Of a stretch of 64,000 bases of DNA, positions 1 through 8,100 are shown one piece after another; the first letter of the stretch is position 1, and each line of letters opens with the position of its first letter. Position numbers and translations under genes: made by a program. Source of the stretch: a bacterium (GTDB taxonomy: Bacteria; Planctomycetota; UBA1135; UBA2386). Location: positions 152,950-216,949 of the forward strand of contig JAUILN010000011.1 in assembly GCA_030432695.1 (NCBI GenBank), given 5' to 3'. The notes under the pieces are model-generated. The model had not been told where the DNA came from. It did not search any database and saw nothing but the letters and a program-made list of their open reading frames with translations.

Positions 1-1
1 C

Positions 2-2137
2 GCGGAAATTCCGAAGTCCGGACTCGAGAGTCCGATCGAGGACCTGGAGGTCCGCATCGGAAACAGGAAGGCGGCCGTCGGCGACAGGCTCGGCGCCATC
101 GCGATCGCGGAGAAGAAGGGTGCGATCGCCAGAAGGCTCGACGAGATCGCAACCGCCGTGAAGGCCGACGCGAACCTCGCGGCCCAGATCGAAAGCCTCG
201 ATGGAGTTCTGGAGGACATCGACGCCGGCGACGACTGGACCGAACTACGCAACCGCGCGACAGCACTCCAGCTCGACGCCAGGGTGCGCCTGTTCACGGC
301 CCGCGTGACCGAACTCGAAACCGACTTCGAACAGGGCGGCCCGAGCTCCATCCTGACCCGGCTGGAGGCGTTGGTCTCGGAACTCGAACCGAAGACACAG
401 CCCGAACTCGCAGAGCTCAAGACCCGAGCCCGGCGCCTCGATGAAGATGCCCGCAACGTCGCACGGCTACAGCTCGACATTGCCGCCGCACCGGTGATCA
501 GCTACCCGTTCGAGGCGATCAAGACCTGGATCGAGTCGATCCACGGCAAGGCCGCAATCGCGAAGCGGGACGCTAAGACGCCGATCCTCGCCGGATCGAA
601 GGAAGAGAAGACGATCGTCGCGAAGTGGGTCGACCGGGAGATCGAAGACCGGCTCGGCGACGAGGAGCTACACGGACCCATCGGCAAGGCGCTCGCAGAG
701 AAGTGGCAGGAATGCCTCGCCGCCAAGGAAGCCGAAACAGCAAAGAAGGCCGCTGACCCGAAGCACACGATCGACGTCGAGCCGACCGCCGCGCGGAGCA
801 GCGCCTTGACCCGCGCCATCGCGAATCTCGCGAGCCTGCCGGACTTCGACGCGAACGCGTTCGCACCCTCCGAGGAGCGCCGAGAGATCGCCGAGTGGAT
901 CACCTCGAACGAGGGGCGGAAGGAACTCATCGAACGGATTCGAAAGGCGATCGACGAGCAACGATCGACCGGGTCGCTCGCCCGATGGGGGGCGGTCCGT
1001 GACAACGCCGACATCACCCGGAAGTCCCTCGCGGCGAAGGCGGAGGGCGACGAGGAGATGGGTCGACTGGTCGAGAGCCTCGACGCGACGATCGGGTTCT
1101 GGCGAGCCATGGCCGCGACCGCCGAGGGCACGCTGACCGACCTCGCGACCGGACGCCTCGGCGCGGCGATCCGCAGACTCGAGTTCGCGGACCTCGACGA
1201 ACCACCGGTTCCGCCACTGCAGATCCCGGAGATCGACACGCTTCACGAGGCGGTCCTGGCGATGGACGCCGGATACGAGGCGCTGTTGGTCCGGCTGGAG
1301 CCGGAGACCGCAACCCGCCGCCTGCGCGATGCGCAGACCGAGTTGCTGAGGCTGCCAGAGGGCATCGGCAACACGGCTTCCGTCCGCACTCGGCTCGACC
1401 GCGCGATCGAGCGCATCGGCGCACTCGCAGCCGTGACCCAGGACATGGCTCCGGTGGTCGGCGGTCTCGCCCGGATCAACACGTCCCAGAGGAACCTGGC
1501 CGGCGACCACGACGTGACGTCGTTCTTCATCGACCGCACCGAGGTGAGCCGCCGCGACTTCCTCGCTGCCCTTGACGCGAACCGACTCACCACCATCCCC
1601 ACCTCGGAACTCACGGCCCTGAAGTCACGTCGCTCCCAATGGACGGACTTCCCGGACGAACCTGCGGACGGCATCAGCCGGGTCGCCGCCGCGGACTTCC
1701 TGCGCTCGAAGGACAAAGACCTGCCGACCTACGCGGAGTGGTGGTTGGCGATCAAGGGTGCCGGGCAGACGACTCCATTCCCCTGGGGCTCACTATTCCC
1801 CAACGGGAACGTCGAAATGCGCTCCAGCCCGACTTCCGTTGCGGGCGGCCGGAGCCAGCTCCAGGTCGGGAACAAGGACCTGTTCCACGCCATCGGCAAC
1901 GCCGCCGAGTGGCTGGCGGACGACATGCCCGGCGGCAACGGTCAGGTCGGCATGTTGGCGGGCGGCGGCTACGGCGAGCCGCAGGCTGAACTGATCGAGG
2001 CGGCGAGAGGGCACGTCAATCGAGCCTCACTGGTCCAGCCCCCGCCGCGCAACGCCGGCTGCCGCGGCGTCCTTCGCCCGCAGCGGTTCCTCGGCGACCT
2101 CGCGCCCGCCGATCGGGCCTACCCGCGCAAGGAGTGA
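2..2137 (+). CDS. coiled-coil protein with C-terminal FGE-sulfatase (SUMF1-like) domain, 5' end outside window
   Basis: The frame is open from base 2, upstream of the first GTG at 158, so the true N-terminus lies left of the window. The visible part begins with about 480 residues of charged, Glu/Arg/Ala-rich helical sequence that looks like coiled coil. The last 200 residues form a formylglycine-generating-enzyme-type fold: FFIDRTEVSRRDF opens the domain, then LPTYAEWWLAIKGA, FPWGSLFPNGN, GNAAEWLAD and finally RNAGCRGVLRP. Family members bind or oxidise substrates in the envelope, but many bacterial copies are non-catalytic ligand-binding domains. I do not see the paired active-site cysteines expected of a true sulfatase-maturing enzyme, so a binding or structural role is more likely. 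In planctomycetes such domains are often attached to kinases; the missing N-terminus could hold one. Confidence 0.8.
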   Translation, partial: AEIPKSGLESPIEDLEVRIGNRKAAVGDRLGAIAIAEKKGAIARRLDEIATAVKADANLAAQIESLDGVLEDIDAGDDWTELRNRATALQLDARVRLFTARVTELETDFEQGGPSSILTRLEALVSELEPKTQPELAELKTRARRLDEDARNVARLQLDIAAAPVISYPFEAIKTWIESIHGKAAIAKRDAKTPILAGSKEEKTIVAKWVDREIEDRLGDEELHGPIGKALAEKWQECLAAKEAETAKKAADPKHTIDVEPTAARSSALTRAIANLASLPDFDANAFAPSEERREIAEWITSNEGRKELIERIRKAIDEQRSTGSLARWGAVRDNADITRKSLAAKAEGDEEMGRLVESLDATIGFWRAMAATAEGTLTDLATGRLGAAIRRLEFADLDEPPVPPLQIPEIDTLHEAVLAMDAGYEALLVRLEPETATRRLRDAQTELLRLPEGIGNTASVRTRLDRAIERIGALAAVTQDMAPVVGGLARINTSQRNLAGDHDVTSFFIDRTEVSRRDFLAALDANRLTTIPTSELTALKSRRSQWTDFPDEPADGISRVAAADFLRSKDKDLPTYAEWWLAIKGAGQTTPFPWGSLFPNGNVEMRSSPTSVAGGRSQLQVGNKDLFHAIGNAAEWLADDMPGGNGQVGMLAGGGYGEPQAELIEAARGHVNRASLVQPPPRNAGCRGVLRPQRFLGDLAPADRAYPRKE

Positions 2138-2189
2138 GTTTCGGCGTGGGGTCGCTCCACGCCGCGCGCGCCCGCTCGATGTCCTCCGC

Positions 2190-2573
2190 TCAACCGCCGA
2201 TGTAATTCGGGTTCACTCGGAGGATGAACAGGTGCTTGCGCGGGTCGGTGAGCTGCACTTCCCGGATCTCCTCCAGGAACGGCTTCTCCGCGGCATCGTC
2301 CGGCGGAACGATGTTGCCCTGCGAGTTGCGGGTCGCCGGCACCAGCTTGAGGTTCATCCGCGGCTTGGTGAACTCCACCACGACCTCGCAATCGGTGTAA
2401 CGCTGGGCCTCGAGCGCCTCGCTGGTGTCGCGGTCGACGACCACGAGGCACGGCACGCTGTTGCCGTCGAAGTCGATGGCGGAGATGTCGAAGGTCTTCT
2501 TCGGGATCGAGCCACACGCCGCGAGCGAGGCGACAGCGCCGAAGGACAGGAGAGTGCGCGTCAACGAATTCAT
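2190..2573 (-). CDS. small lipoprotein of unknown function
   Basis: Predicted 127-residue lipoprotein. The start at 2573 gives a clean signal peptide (MNSLTRTLLSFGAVASLAAC) ending in an LAAC lipobox; the more upstream in-frame start at 2603 would only add a charged tail before it. The mature part is a short beta-rich domain (CLVVVDRDTSEAL, CEVVVEFTKPRMNLKLVP, HLFILRVNPNYIG) that I do not recognise. It is convergent with the FGE-sulfatase-domain gene and followed upstream by another small lipoprotein in the same orientation, so the two may form an envelope-protein pair. Function unknown. Confidence 0.65.
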   Translation of the reverse strand: MNSLTRTLLSFGAVASLAACGSIPKKTFDISAIDFDGNSVPCLVVVDRDTSEALEAQRYTDCEVVVEFTKPRMNLKLVPATRNSQGNIVPPDDAAEKPFLEEIREVQLTDPRKHLFILRVNPNYIGG

Positions 2574-2690
2574 CTGGATGTGCTTTCGGGCCCCTAGGTG
2601 CACGGCCCGGTGACGGTCACGGCGGATTCAGTACCAATCACAGTCAGGCCAATCGAAGCGAGGGCCGATCGGATTCAACACCGGTCGCGA

Positions 2691-2984
2691 TCAACGCAGG
2701 TCGAACGGAAGCTCGCCGGTCGTCGGCAGGCTCTCCTCGGTCAGGATCTGGGTCCCCACGTAGCGGCCCGCGGGATGGACGACCTGCACGTAGACCTTCT
2801 CCCCTTCGCCGAACGGAAGCACGACATCGGCCGGCGTATTGCCGGCGAGCACGCCGTTGACATAGACCCGCGCAGTCTCCGGCTGGGACGTGACATGGAT
2901 GCGCGGCGCGCCACTACACGCGGTGAGACAGACGAGCGGGGCGCACAATGCCCAGAGACCGCTCCGACGATTGCTCGAGTTCAT
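2691..2984 (-). CDS. PEGA-domain lipoprotein
   Basis: A 97-residue protein with a signal peptide ending in lipobox LTAC (residues about 20-23) followed by a single PEGA-like domain: VTSQPETARVYVNGVLAGNT and then the VVLPFGEGEKVYVQVVHPAG strands. PEGA domains are small extracytoplasmic beta-sandwich modules found in bacterial surface proteins, with a suspected binding role. Here the domain is nearly the whole mature protein. It is in tandem with the lipoprotein at 2190-2573 on the same strand (gap about 117 bases). Confidence 0.7.
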   Translation of the reverse strand: MNSSNRRSGLWALCAPLVCLTACSGAPRIHVTSQPETARVYVNGVLAGNTPADVVLPFGEGEKVYVQVVHPAGRYVGTQILTEESLPTTGELPFDLR

Positions 2985-3144
2985 GGATCTTCCTCACCCT
3001 GGACGGGGCCCCTCAGCGTGGCATTCGGACGGGTTGCAGGCAAGCAGGAAGGCCCTCTCCCGAGCCGCTCCCTGCCCATGGATCAAGCGAGCGCCCCCCG
3101 GATCCCGACAGGGAATGCAGGCCCGGACGACGCTCCACGCCCCC

Positions 3145-3375
3145 ATGCGCATCACCATCATCGACATCCTCGGCTTCCTGGTCGGCGCGTGCGTCGCCAC
3201 CTGGGTCGCCCTCTGGATCGGCCGCAGCTCGACCCTCGGGGTCGCGTTGGTGAGCTGGCCGATCACCTGCCTGTTGGCCCATTACCTGGCCTGCTTCCCG
3301 ATCGCGCTGTGCTACGCGGCGTGGGCGACCGTCCGGGAGGCCGCCCAGCGCCGGCGCGGAGCTCCGGAGCAGTAG
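3145..3375 (+). CDS. small two-helix membrane protein
   Basis: A 76-residue protein starting at ATG 3145. It has two hydrophobic segments (IIDILGFLVGACVATWVALW and VALVSWPITCLLAHYLACF, the second running on towards ALCYAAW) and a short basic tail (REAAQRRRG). The same frame stays open upstream to 2890, but that extension is Arg/Pro-rich, lacks a signal and is unlikely to be translated. It lies 66 bases before the membrane-tethered ECF sigma gene in the same direction, so co-transcription is possible. I do not recognise a family. Confidence 0.5.
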   Translation: MRITIIDILGFLVGACVATWVALWIGRSSTLGVALVSWPITCLLAHYLACFPIALCYAAWATVREAAQRRRGAPEQ

Positions 3376-3441
3376 GATCGGATTCGGCGCCTCCGATCTC
3401 CGGGCCGCGGGCACGAAACCTCTCGGAGAAAGCCGCAGCCG

Positions 3442-6393
3442 ATGCACCCCGAGAAGCCCGCGACCGACCCACTCGAAGCCCTGCAGCAGCAGGCCGGCTT
3501 CGTGCGCCGCCTGGCGCGCGAGTTCCTGCGCGACGCCGACCTCGCCGACGACGTGGCCCAGGAGACCGCGCTGGCCGCGATGCACGCGGGTTCGACGCCC
3601 CGGAGCGTCGCGGCCTGGACCGGCGGTGTGGTGCGCAACGTCGCCGCCCGCCTGCGCCGTGACCGCCGACGGAGCAGTCGCCGGGAAGCCCTGGTCGCCC
3701 GCCCCGAAGCCCAGCCCTCGACCGTCGACCAGCTCGCCCGCGAGGAGTCGCTGCGCAGCGTCACCGACGCGGTGCTCGCCCTGCCGCAGCCGTACCGGGC
3801 GACGGTGCTGGCGCGGTTCTTCGAGGACCTGCCACCGCGGGAGATCGCCGCGCGGGATCGCGTGCCGGTCACCACGGTGAAGAGCCGGCTACGCCGCGGG
3901 CTCGCGCTCCTGCGCACCGAACTCGACGGCGAGCACGGCGGCGACCGGCAGGCCTGGGCCCTGCCACTGGCTGGGCTCGCGGGTCTCGATCCGGTGGCGC
4001 TCGGGCTCGCGGCCGGCGGCAGCGCTTCGGCTTCGGCCGCCTCCACGTCCACGCTGACCGCCATGACCTGGATCGCTGTCGTGAAGACCAAGACCACCGC
4101 CCTCACATTCGCCGCCCTCGGCATTCTGACGATTCTCGGCGCCTGGGCGCTCGCCCGCTCCGGATACGGGGAAGGCAGTTCCGAGATCCCGACCCGGACA
4201 CCGCTGGCGGGCACCTGGAACGTGGCCGACGAGGCCGAGCCGTCGGCCCGCGCGAGTTCCGCGGCCCCGACGCGACGCGAGGTCTCACTTGCCGCGGACG
4301 TCGCACCGCCGGAGCGTGGCAGCGTCGTCGCCACGCTCCGCTGGCGCGACGGCTCGCCGGTCCCCGCGGCGAAGGTCCGCATGAGTCCGTGGGGCGCCGA
4401 ACAAGCGTTCCTCGCGGCGCAGGTCTCGACCACGGACGAGGCGGGCGTGGTCCGCTTCGACGACGTCGCGCCGGGCACGGTCACGGTCTACGGGCATCGC
4501 TCGGGTGGTGCCCGAGGCACCCTCGAAGCCGGGGGCGTACTGCATCTCGACGTCACGCTCGAGGATGGCATGACGGTGCACGGCACGGTCATCGACGACC
4601 TCGGGCGGCCGGTGCCCCAGGCCAGCATCGTGCTCGCCGGCGGCGACGACAGCCTGGTCGTCACCTACACCGACGCGGCGGGTCGCTTCGAGCTGCGCGG
4701 CGTGACCGACCAGCGGGAACTCGGGGCACGGGCTCCCGGCTACGTGCCGGCCGCCGGCGTGCGGGTCCGCGGCAGCGACCGCGAGCAGAAGCAGGTCGAC
4801 TTCGTGCTCGGGTCCCGCGGATCCGGACTGCGGCTGGAGATCGTCGACGCCGACCACGACCGACCGCTGCCGCACGCGAAGGTGCGGATCGACATGGGCT
4901 CGTTCGTCGATGGTGGCGGCCCACCTGGCTACACCGGAACGGCGGACGAGCATGGCGTCTTCGAAGCCCGGAGCGTCAACCCCGGGACCAGCGAGGTCCA
5001 GGTTGCGGTCGCCGGCTACGCGCCGTGCAAGATCGAGGTGCCGATCGCCGCAGGCCACACCGAAACGCTCCGAATCCCGCTGCGGATCGGCGCCACCGTA
5101 GCTGGCATGGTCCGCGACCAGGAGGGCACCCCGTTGGAGGGCGTGTTGGTGATGCATGGTTCGTACGGCGGCCTGAGTTCCCGCTCGACCCGGACCGACC
5201 CGGCCGGCCGCTACCGGTTGACCGGACTCCCACTCGGAACATTCGCCCTCGGAGCCACCGCCCGGAACGTCGGCCAGGCCTCGGTCGAACTGACCGGTGC
5301 GCTGGGCGAAGTCCTGGAACACGACTTCGTCCTCGATGCCGGCCGCGTGCTGAAGCTGCGGCTCGCGGACGACCGCGACCGACCGTTGGTCGGCTGGATG
5401 GTCAACGCTCTGGGTCCGGAACATCCCGGCAAGCGACGGTTCCGTGGCCAGGCGATCAGCGACGCAAAGGGTCGAGTGCGCATCGCGAACTGCCCCGCGG
5501 ACCCGCTCGAACTACAGGCGATGGACCGCAGCCGGGCCATCGTGTTCGTGCACGCGCAGCGCTCGGGTGTCGAGGCCGGAACCGGGGAGGAATTCGCCTG
5601 GGTGATCCCGCGAGCAGAACAGCCGAGTGCGTTCGTAGCTGGACGCGTCGTGGGCAGCTACGGAGACCCGGCTCCCGCACGACTGCTGCTCGGCAGGCTG
5701 GACCCGCCCGACACCGACGCGCCACGCGCACGTGGCAACAGCCACATCGAGACCGGGGACTTCCGCATCGGCCCCCTGGTGCCGGGTCGCTACGAGATCA
5801 GCGCGGAGCGTGAAGACGAGGGGCTCCGCTCCGACCCGGTCCGGTTCACGCTGACAGCCGACGAGGAACTCCGGCTCGACGACCTCGTCCTCGCGCCGCC
5901 CGGCACGCTTCGACCGCGCTTCGAGATCGAAGGGACGCTGGAGGGTTCGCCGTGGGTCACGGTAGGAACCGACGGGCCCCTCCTGATCGGTAAGCACGGC
6001 TCGCGGCTCGACCATTGGCCGGAGCACGGCGTCCCGCTACCCGCCGGTCGCTACCGCATCCTGATCGCGGGCGGCAATGCCCTGCCCTCGGAGCACAGCG
6101 TCGAGATCACCGCCGGCGAAACCGCGACCCCGACCCTCCGCATCGAGACCGGCACACGCATCCGCTACGAGGCGCGCGACGGCGAGATGCCGGAGAAGCT
6201 GAGTCTCCGTGCCACCGATGGCCAGGGCACCGCACTCGGCGGCGCGACGAAGTTTCCGCGCGAGTGGCCGATGCGCGACTCCTTCGTGGTCCGCCGCGCC
6301 GACGCCTATGCGATCGAGATCGAATCAGCCGATGGGCGCCGCGACGCCGCGCAGTACGTGCCCGGCCAACCCCTCGTCCTCACGCTCCGCTGA
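3442..6393 (+). CDS. membrane-tethered ECF sigma factor with extracytoplasmic carboxypeptidase-regulatory-like domains
   Basis: A 983-residue protein. Residues 1-165 carry sigma region 2 (FVRRLAREFLRDADLADDVA, then QETALAAM) and region 4 (LPQPYRATVLARFFEDLPPR, then EIAARDRVPVTTVKSRLRRG), so this part should bind core RNA polymerase and promoter DNA. A Gly/Ala/Ser linker follows, then one hydrophobic helix near residues 218-237 (ALTFAALGILTILGAWALA). The remaining 740 residues are repeated beta-sandwich modules of the CarboxypepD_reg type, with recurring pattern V-x-G-x-V-x-D...G-x-P-[VL]-x-x-A...T-D-x-x-G-[RV]-[FY] (for example VHGTVIDDLGRPVPQASIVL). Topology would place sigma in the cytoplasm and the modules outside. 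No separate anti-sigma gene is adjacent, so the C-terminal region may itself be the sensor. A paralogue lies at 13800-16586. Confidence 0.85.
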   Translation: MHPEKPATDPLEALQQQAGFVRRLAREFLRDADLADDVAQETALAAMHAGSTPRSVAAWTGGVVRNVAARLRRDRRRSSRREALVARPEAQPSTVDQLAREESLRSVTDAVLALPQPYRATVLARFFEDLPPREIAARDRVPVTTVKSRLRRGLALLRTELDGEHGGDRQAWALPLAGLAGLDPVALGLAAGGSASASAASTSTLTAMTWIAVVKTKTTALTFAALGILTILGAWALARSGYGEGSSEIPTRTPLAGTWNVADEAEPSARASSAAPTRREVSLAADVAPPERGSVVATLRWRDGSPVPAAKVRMSPWGAEQAFLAAQVSTTDEAGVVRFDDVAPGTVTVYGHRSGGARGTLEAGGVLHLDVTLEDGMTVHGTVIDDLGRPVPQASIVLAGGDDSLVVTYTDAAGRFELRGVTDQRELGARAPGYVPAAGVRVRGSDREQKQVDFVLGSRGSGLRLEIVDADHDRPLPHAKVRIDMGSFVDGGGPPGYTGTADEHGVFEARSVNPGTSEVQVAVAGYAPCKIEVPIAAGHTETLRIPLRIGATVAGMVRDQEGTPLEGVLVMHGSYGGLSSRSTRTDPAGRYRLTGLPLGTFALGATARNVGQASVELTGALGEVLEHDFVLDAGRVLKLRLADDRDRPLVGWMVNALGPEHPGKRRFRGQAISDAKGRVRIANCPADPLELQAMDRSRAIVFVHAQRSGVEAGTGEEFAWVIPRAEQPSAFVAGRVVGSYGDPAPARLLLGRLDPPDTDAPRARGNSHIETGDFRIGPLVPGRYEISAEREDEGLRSDPVRFTLTADEELRLDDLVLAPPGTLRPRFEIEGTLEGSPWVTVGTDGPLLIGKHGSRLDHWPEHGVPLPAGRYRILIAGGNALPSEHSVEITAGETATPTLRIETGTRIRYEARDGEMPEKLSLRATDGQGTALGGATKFPREWPMRDSFVVRRADAYAIEIESADGRRDAAQYVPGQPLVLTLR

Positions 6394-6436
6394 TCCTCGG
6401 CAGGAGGCCGTGCTGAATAGCGCTCGCGGAATCGCA

Positions 6437-6442
6437 TACCCT
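6437..6442 (+). promoter_or_regulatory. possible -10 element TACCCT of a near-leaderless transcript
   Basis: TACCCT matches a TAnnnT -10 pattern and lies 7 bases upstream of ATG 6450, which would put the transcription start at or next to the start codon. No convincing -35 hexamer is visible. Confidence 0.25.
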
Positions 6443-6449
6443 GCGCCCC

Positions 6450-6611
6450 ATGTCTCCCAACCGCTTCCGGGGCCTCTCGATTCCCTTCGTCATCCTCGCG
6501 ATCGCCGCGGTCTTCGCCGGTCCACTCGGCGTCACGATCGCGATGTCGGTCGTGCTGCTCTGTGGCACGCTGGTGGTCTGCACCGACGAGCTGGCGAAGT
6601 CTCGCGCGTGA
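6450..6611 (+). CDS. small two-helix membrane protein
   Basis: A 53-residue reading frame (ATG 6450, TGA 6609-6611) between the sigma-factor gene and the CAP-like gene. It has a basic N-terminus (MSPNRFRGLS), two hydrophobic stretches (IPFVILAIAAVFAGPLG and TIAMSVVLLCGTLVVC) and a charged end (TDELAKSRA). The positive-inside N-terminus and two helices of suitable length argue for a real membrane micro-protein. It has no recognisable family. Confidence 0.45.
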   Translation: MSPNRFRGLSIPFVILAIAAVFAGPLGVTIAMSVVLLCGTLVVCTDELAKSRA

Positions 6612-6614
6612 CCC

Positions 6615-6658
6615 GAGGGACTGGAGGCGCGAGGGACTGGAGGCGCGAGGGACTGGAG
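6615..6658 (+). repeat. 16-bp tandem repeat, 2.75 copies
   Basis: The unit gagggactggaggcgc occurs perfectly at 6615-6630 and 6631-6646, then partly at 6647-6658. It sits immediately after the stop of the small membrane protein and just upstream of the presumed promoter of the CAP-like gene. It is likely slippage-prone and could vary between strains. Confidence 0.8.
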
Positions 6659-6675
6659 ACACTGACCTCCCTCCG

Positions 6676-6681
6676 TAGGAT
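6676..6681 (+). promoter_or_regulatory. possible -10 element TAGGAT
   Basis: TAGGAT lies 9 bases before ATG 6691, with TGGAGA 16 bases upstream as a weak -35 candidate. If real, the transcript would have almost no leader. Confidence 0.25.
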
Positions 6682-6690
6682 GCCCGCGCC

Positions 6691-8100
6691 ATGCCCTCCC
6701 CCGAGACCCTCCTGCGCAGCGCCCTACCGCTCGGACTGCTCCTCACCGCCGCGATCCCCGCCCAGTCCAAGGCGTGCGGCCGTTACCCGCTCGACGCCGA
6801 CCTGCTCCACCCCGAGCTGGTCGACGGCCTGCCCACCTCGGCGAGCCGCGACGTGTTCCCACCGAACCTCGGCCTGCACGGCAGCCTGCCGACCGACGCA
6901 CAGCTCGAGCCCGGCAAGCGGCCCGGACAGTTCGAGCTGATCCAGGGCCGCAAGAAGAAGAAGGTCGTGCTGCCGGGCATCTTCGAGATCGAGCTGCGGT
7001 TCTCGAAGCGCGAGAGCCGCGAGCACCGGTTCTACCTGCGCGAGTCGTCGGGCCGTTTCCTGCTCCGCTCGGATTCGGGCTGCAACGTGGAGCTGCTCGG
7101 CCACGAGGTCTGGTTCGCCGACCTCGACGCCGACGGTGCCTTCGGCGGCCCGAACGATGGCTGGATCGCCCGCGGACCGCGGGCCAGGCGCTGGGTGGAG
7201 GAGGGCGCCGACAAGGCACTGTTCCAGACCATGGACTCGCCGTTGGAGCTGCCCGACGGCCAGGTGTTCTTCGACGTCGACCCGCGCGGCTTCCACGTGA
7301 ACGTACTGCCGGAGCTGCCCGAGCCGGATCCTGCCGCGGAGTCCGCCGACCGGATGGCACAGATGGAGGCGGCGGTCGAGCTCTGGAACGCGGCGCGGGC
7401 GCGGATCGGCGCCGACCCCGTCGAACTCGACGAGGAGCTTTCGCAGGGCTGCGCCGACCTCGCGGTGTTCAAGGCGATCCATGGCGCGGCGCAGGAGGTC
7501 CGGCCCGGTCTCGCCGGCTTCACCAAGGCGGCGATGAAGGCCTACAGTGTGGCACCGAGCGTGCGGACCCGCGACCCCGTGCTGGCGATCCACGTATGGC
7601 TCGGCGGCTTCAACAACCGCGCGCTGCTCCTCGACCCACGCAACCGCAAGGTCGGGCTGGCGGTCGAGTCCGGCAGCGCGTTCGTCGACACCGTCAATGG
7701 CCGCGGTGCGAAGCGTTTCGATCCGTACGTCTGGCCGCCGGACGCCGCCGCAGGCGTGCCGCTCCACTCCCCGTCCGGTGAGTCGCCGAGCCCGCTGGGC
7801 GACGCGCCATTCGATCCGGACAGCGCACCGCGCTACGGCTACCCGGTGACGCTGACCTTCCCCTCGCCGAACGTCGCCGACGTGCAGGTCGAGCTGCTGG
7901 AGGACGGCAAGTCGATGCCGGTGCGCTTCACCTCGCCCGAGCAGCCCGGCTACCCGTCACGACCCGACAACGCCAACACCGTGTGGATCGTCTCGACGCG
8001 GCCCTTCCGACCCGGCACGGAGTACACCGCCCGCATCCGCTGCACCTTCGCCGACGAGCCCTACACCCGCGAGTGGTCGTTCACGACCGAGGGGAAGTAG
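6691..8100 (+). CDS. secreted CAP/SCP-like domain protein
   Basis: A 469-residue exported protein: the signal peptide (SALPLGLLLTAAIPAQSKAC) has a likely AQ/S cleavage site. An N-terminal beta-rich region of about 200 residues is followed near residue 225 by a helix of CAP/SCP type (VELWNAARARIGADPVELDE, then LSQGCADLAVF). That matches the LNxxRxxxGxxPLxxDxxL...A opening of cysteine-rich secretory/PR-1 domains, with VGLAVESGSAFVDTVNG in the position of the conserved later strand. The C-terminus (YPVTLTFPSPNVADVQVELL up to EYTARIRCTF) looks like an Ig-like strand set. The usual CAP histidine pair is not obvious, so activity cannot be assumed. Its 3' end overlaps the convergent PPK2 gene by 20 bases. 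Confidence 0.55.
   Translation: MPSPETLLRSALPLGLLLTAAIPAQSKACGRYPLDADLLHPELVDGLPTSASRDVFPPNLGLHGSLPTDAQLEPGKRPGQFELIQGRKKKKVVLPGIFEIELRFSKRESREHRFYLRESSGRFLLRSDSGCNVELLGHEVWFADLDADGAFGGPNDGWIARGPRARRWVEEGADKALFQTMDSPLELPDGQVFFDVDPRGFHVNVLPELPEPDPAAESADRMAQMEAAVELWNAARARIGADPVELDEELSQGCADLAVFKAIHGAAQEVRPGLAGFTKAAMKAYSVAPSVRTRDPVLAIHVWLGGFNNRALLLDPRNRKVGLAVESGSAFVDTVNGRGAKRFDPYVWPPDAAAGVPLHSPSGESPSPLGDAPFDPDSAPRYGYPVTLTFPSPNVADVQVELLEDGKSMPVRFTSPEQPGYPSRPDNANTVWIVSTRPFRPGTEYTARIRCTFADEPYTREWSFTTEGK

Noticed and set aside
502-1716. Long minus-strand open frames under the FGE-sulfatase-domain gene
   Set aside because: Arg/Ser/Pro-rich shadow translations of a high-GC coding region; the plus frame has a clear domain.
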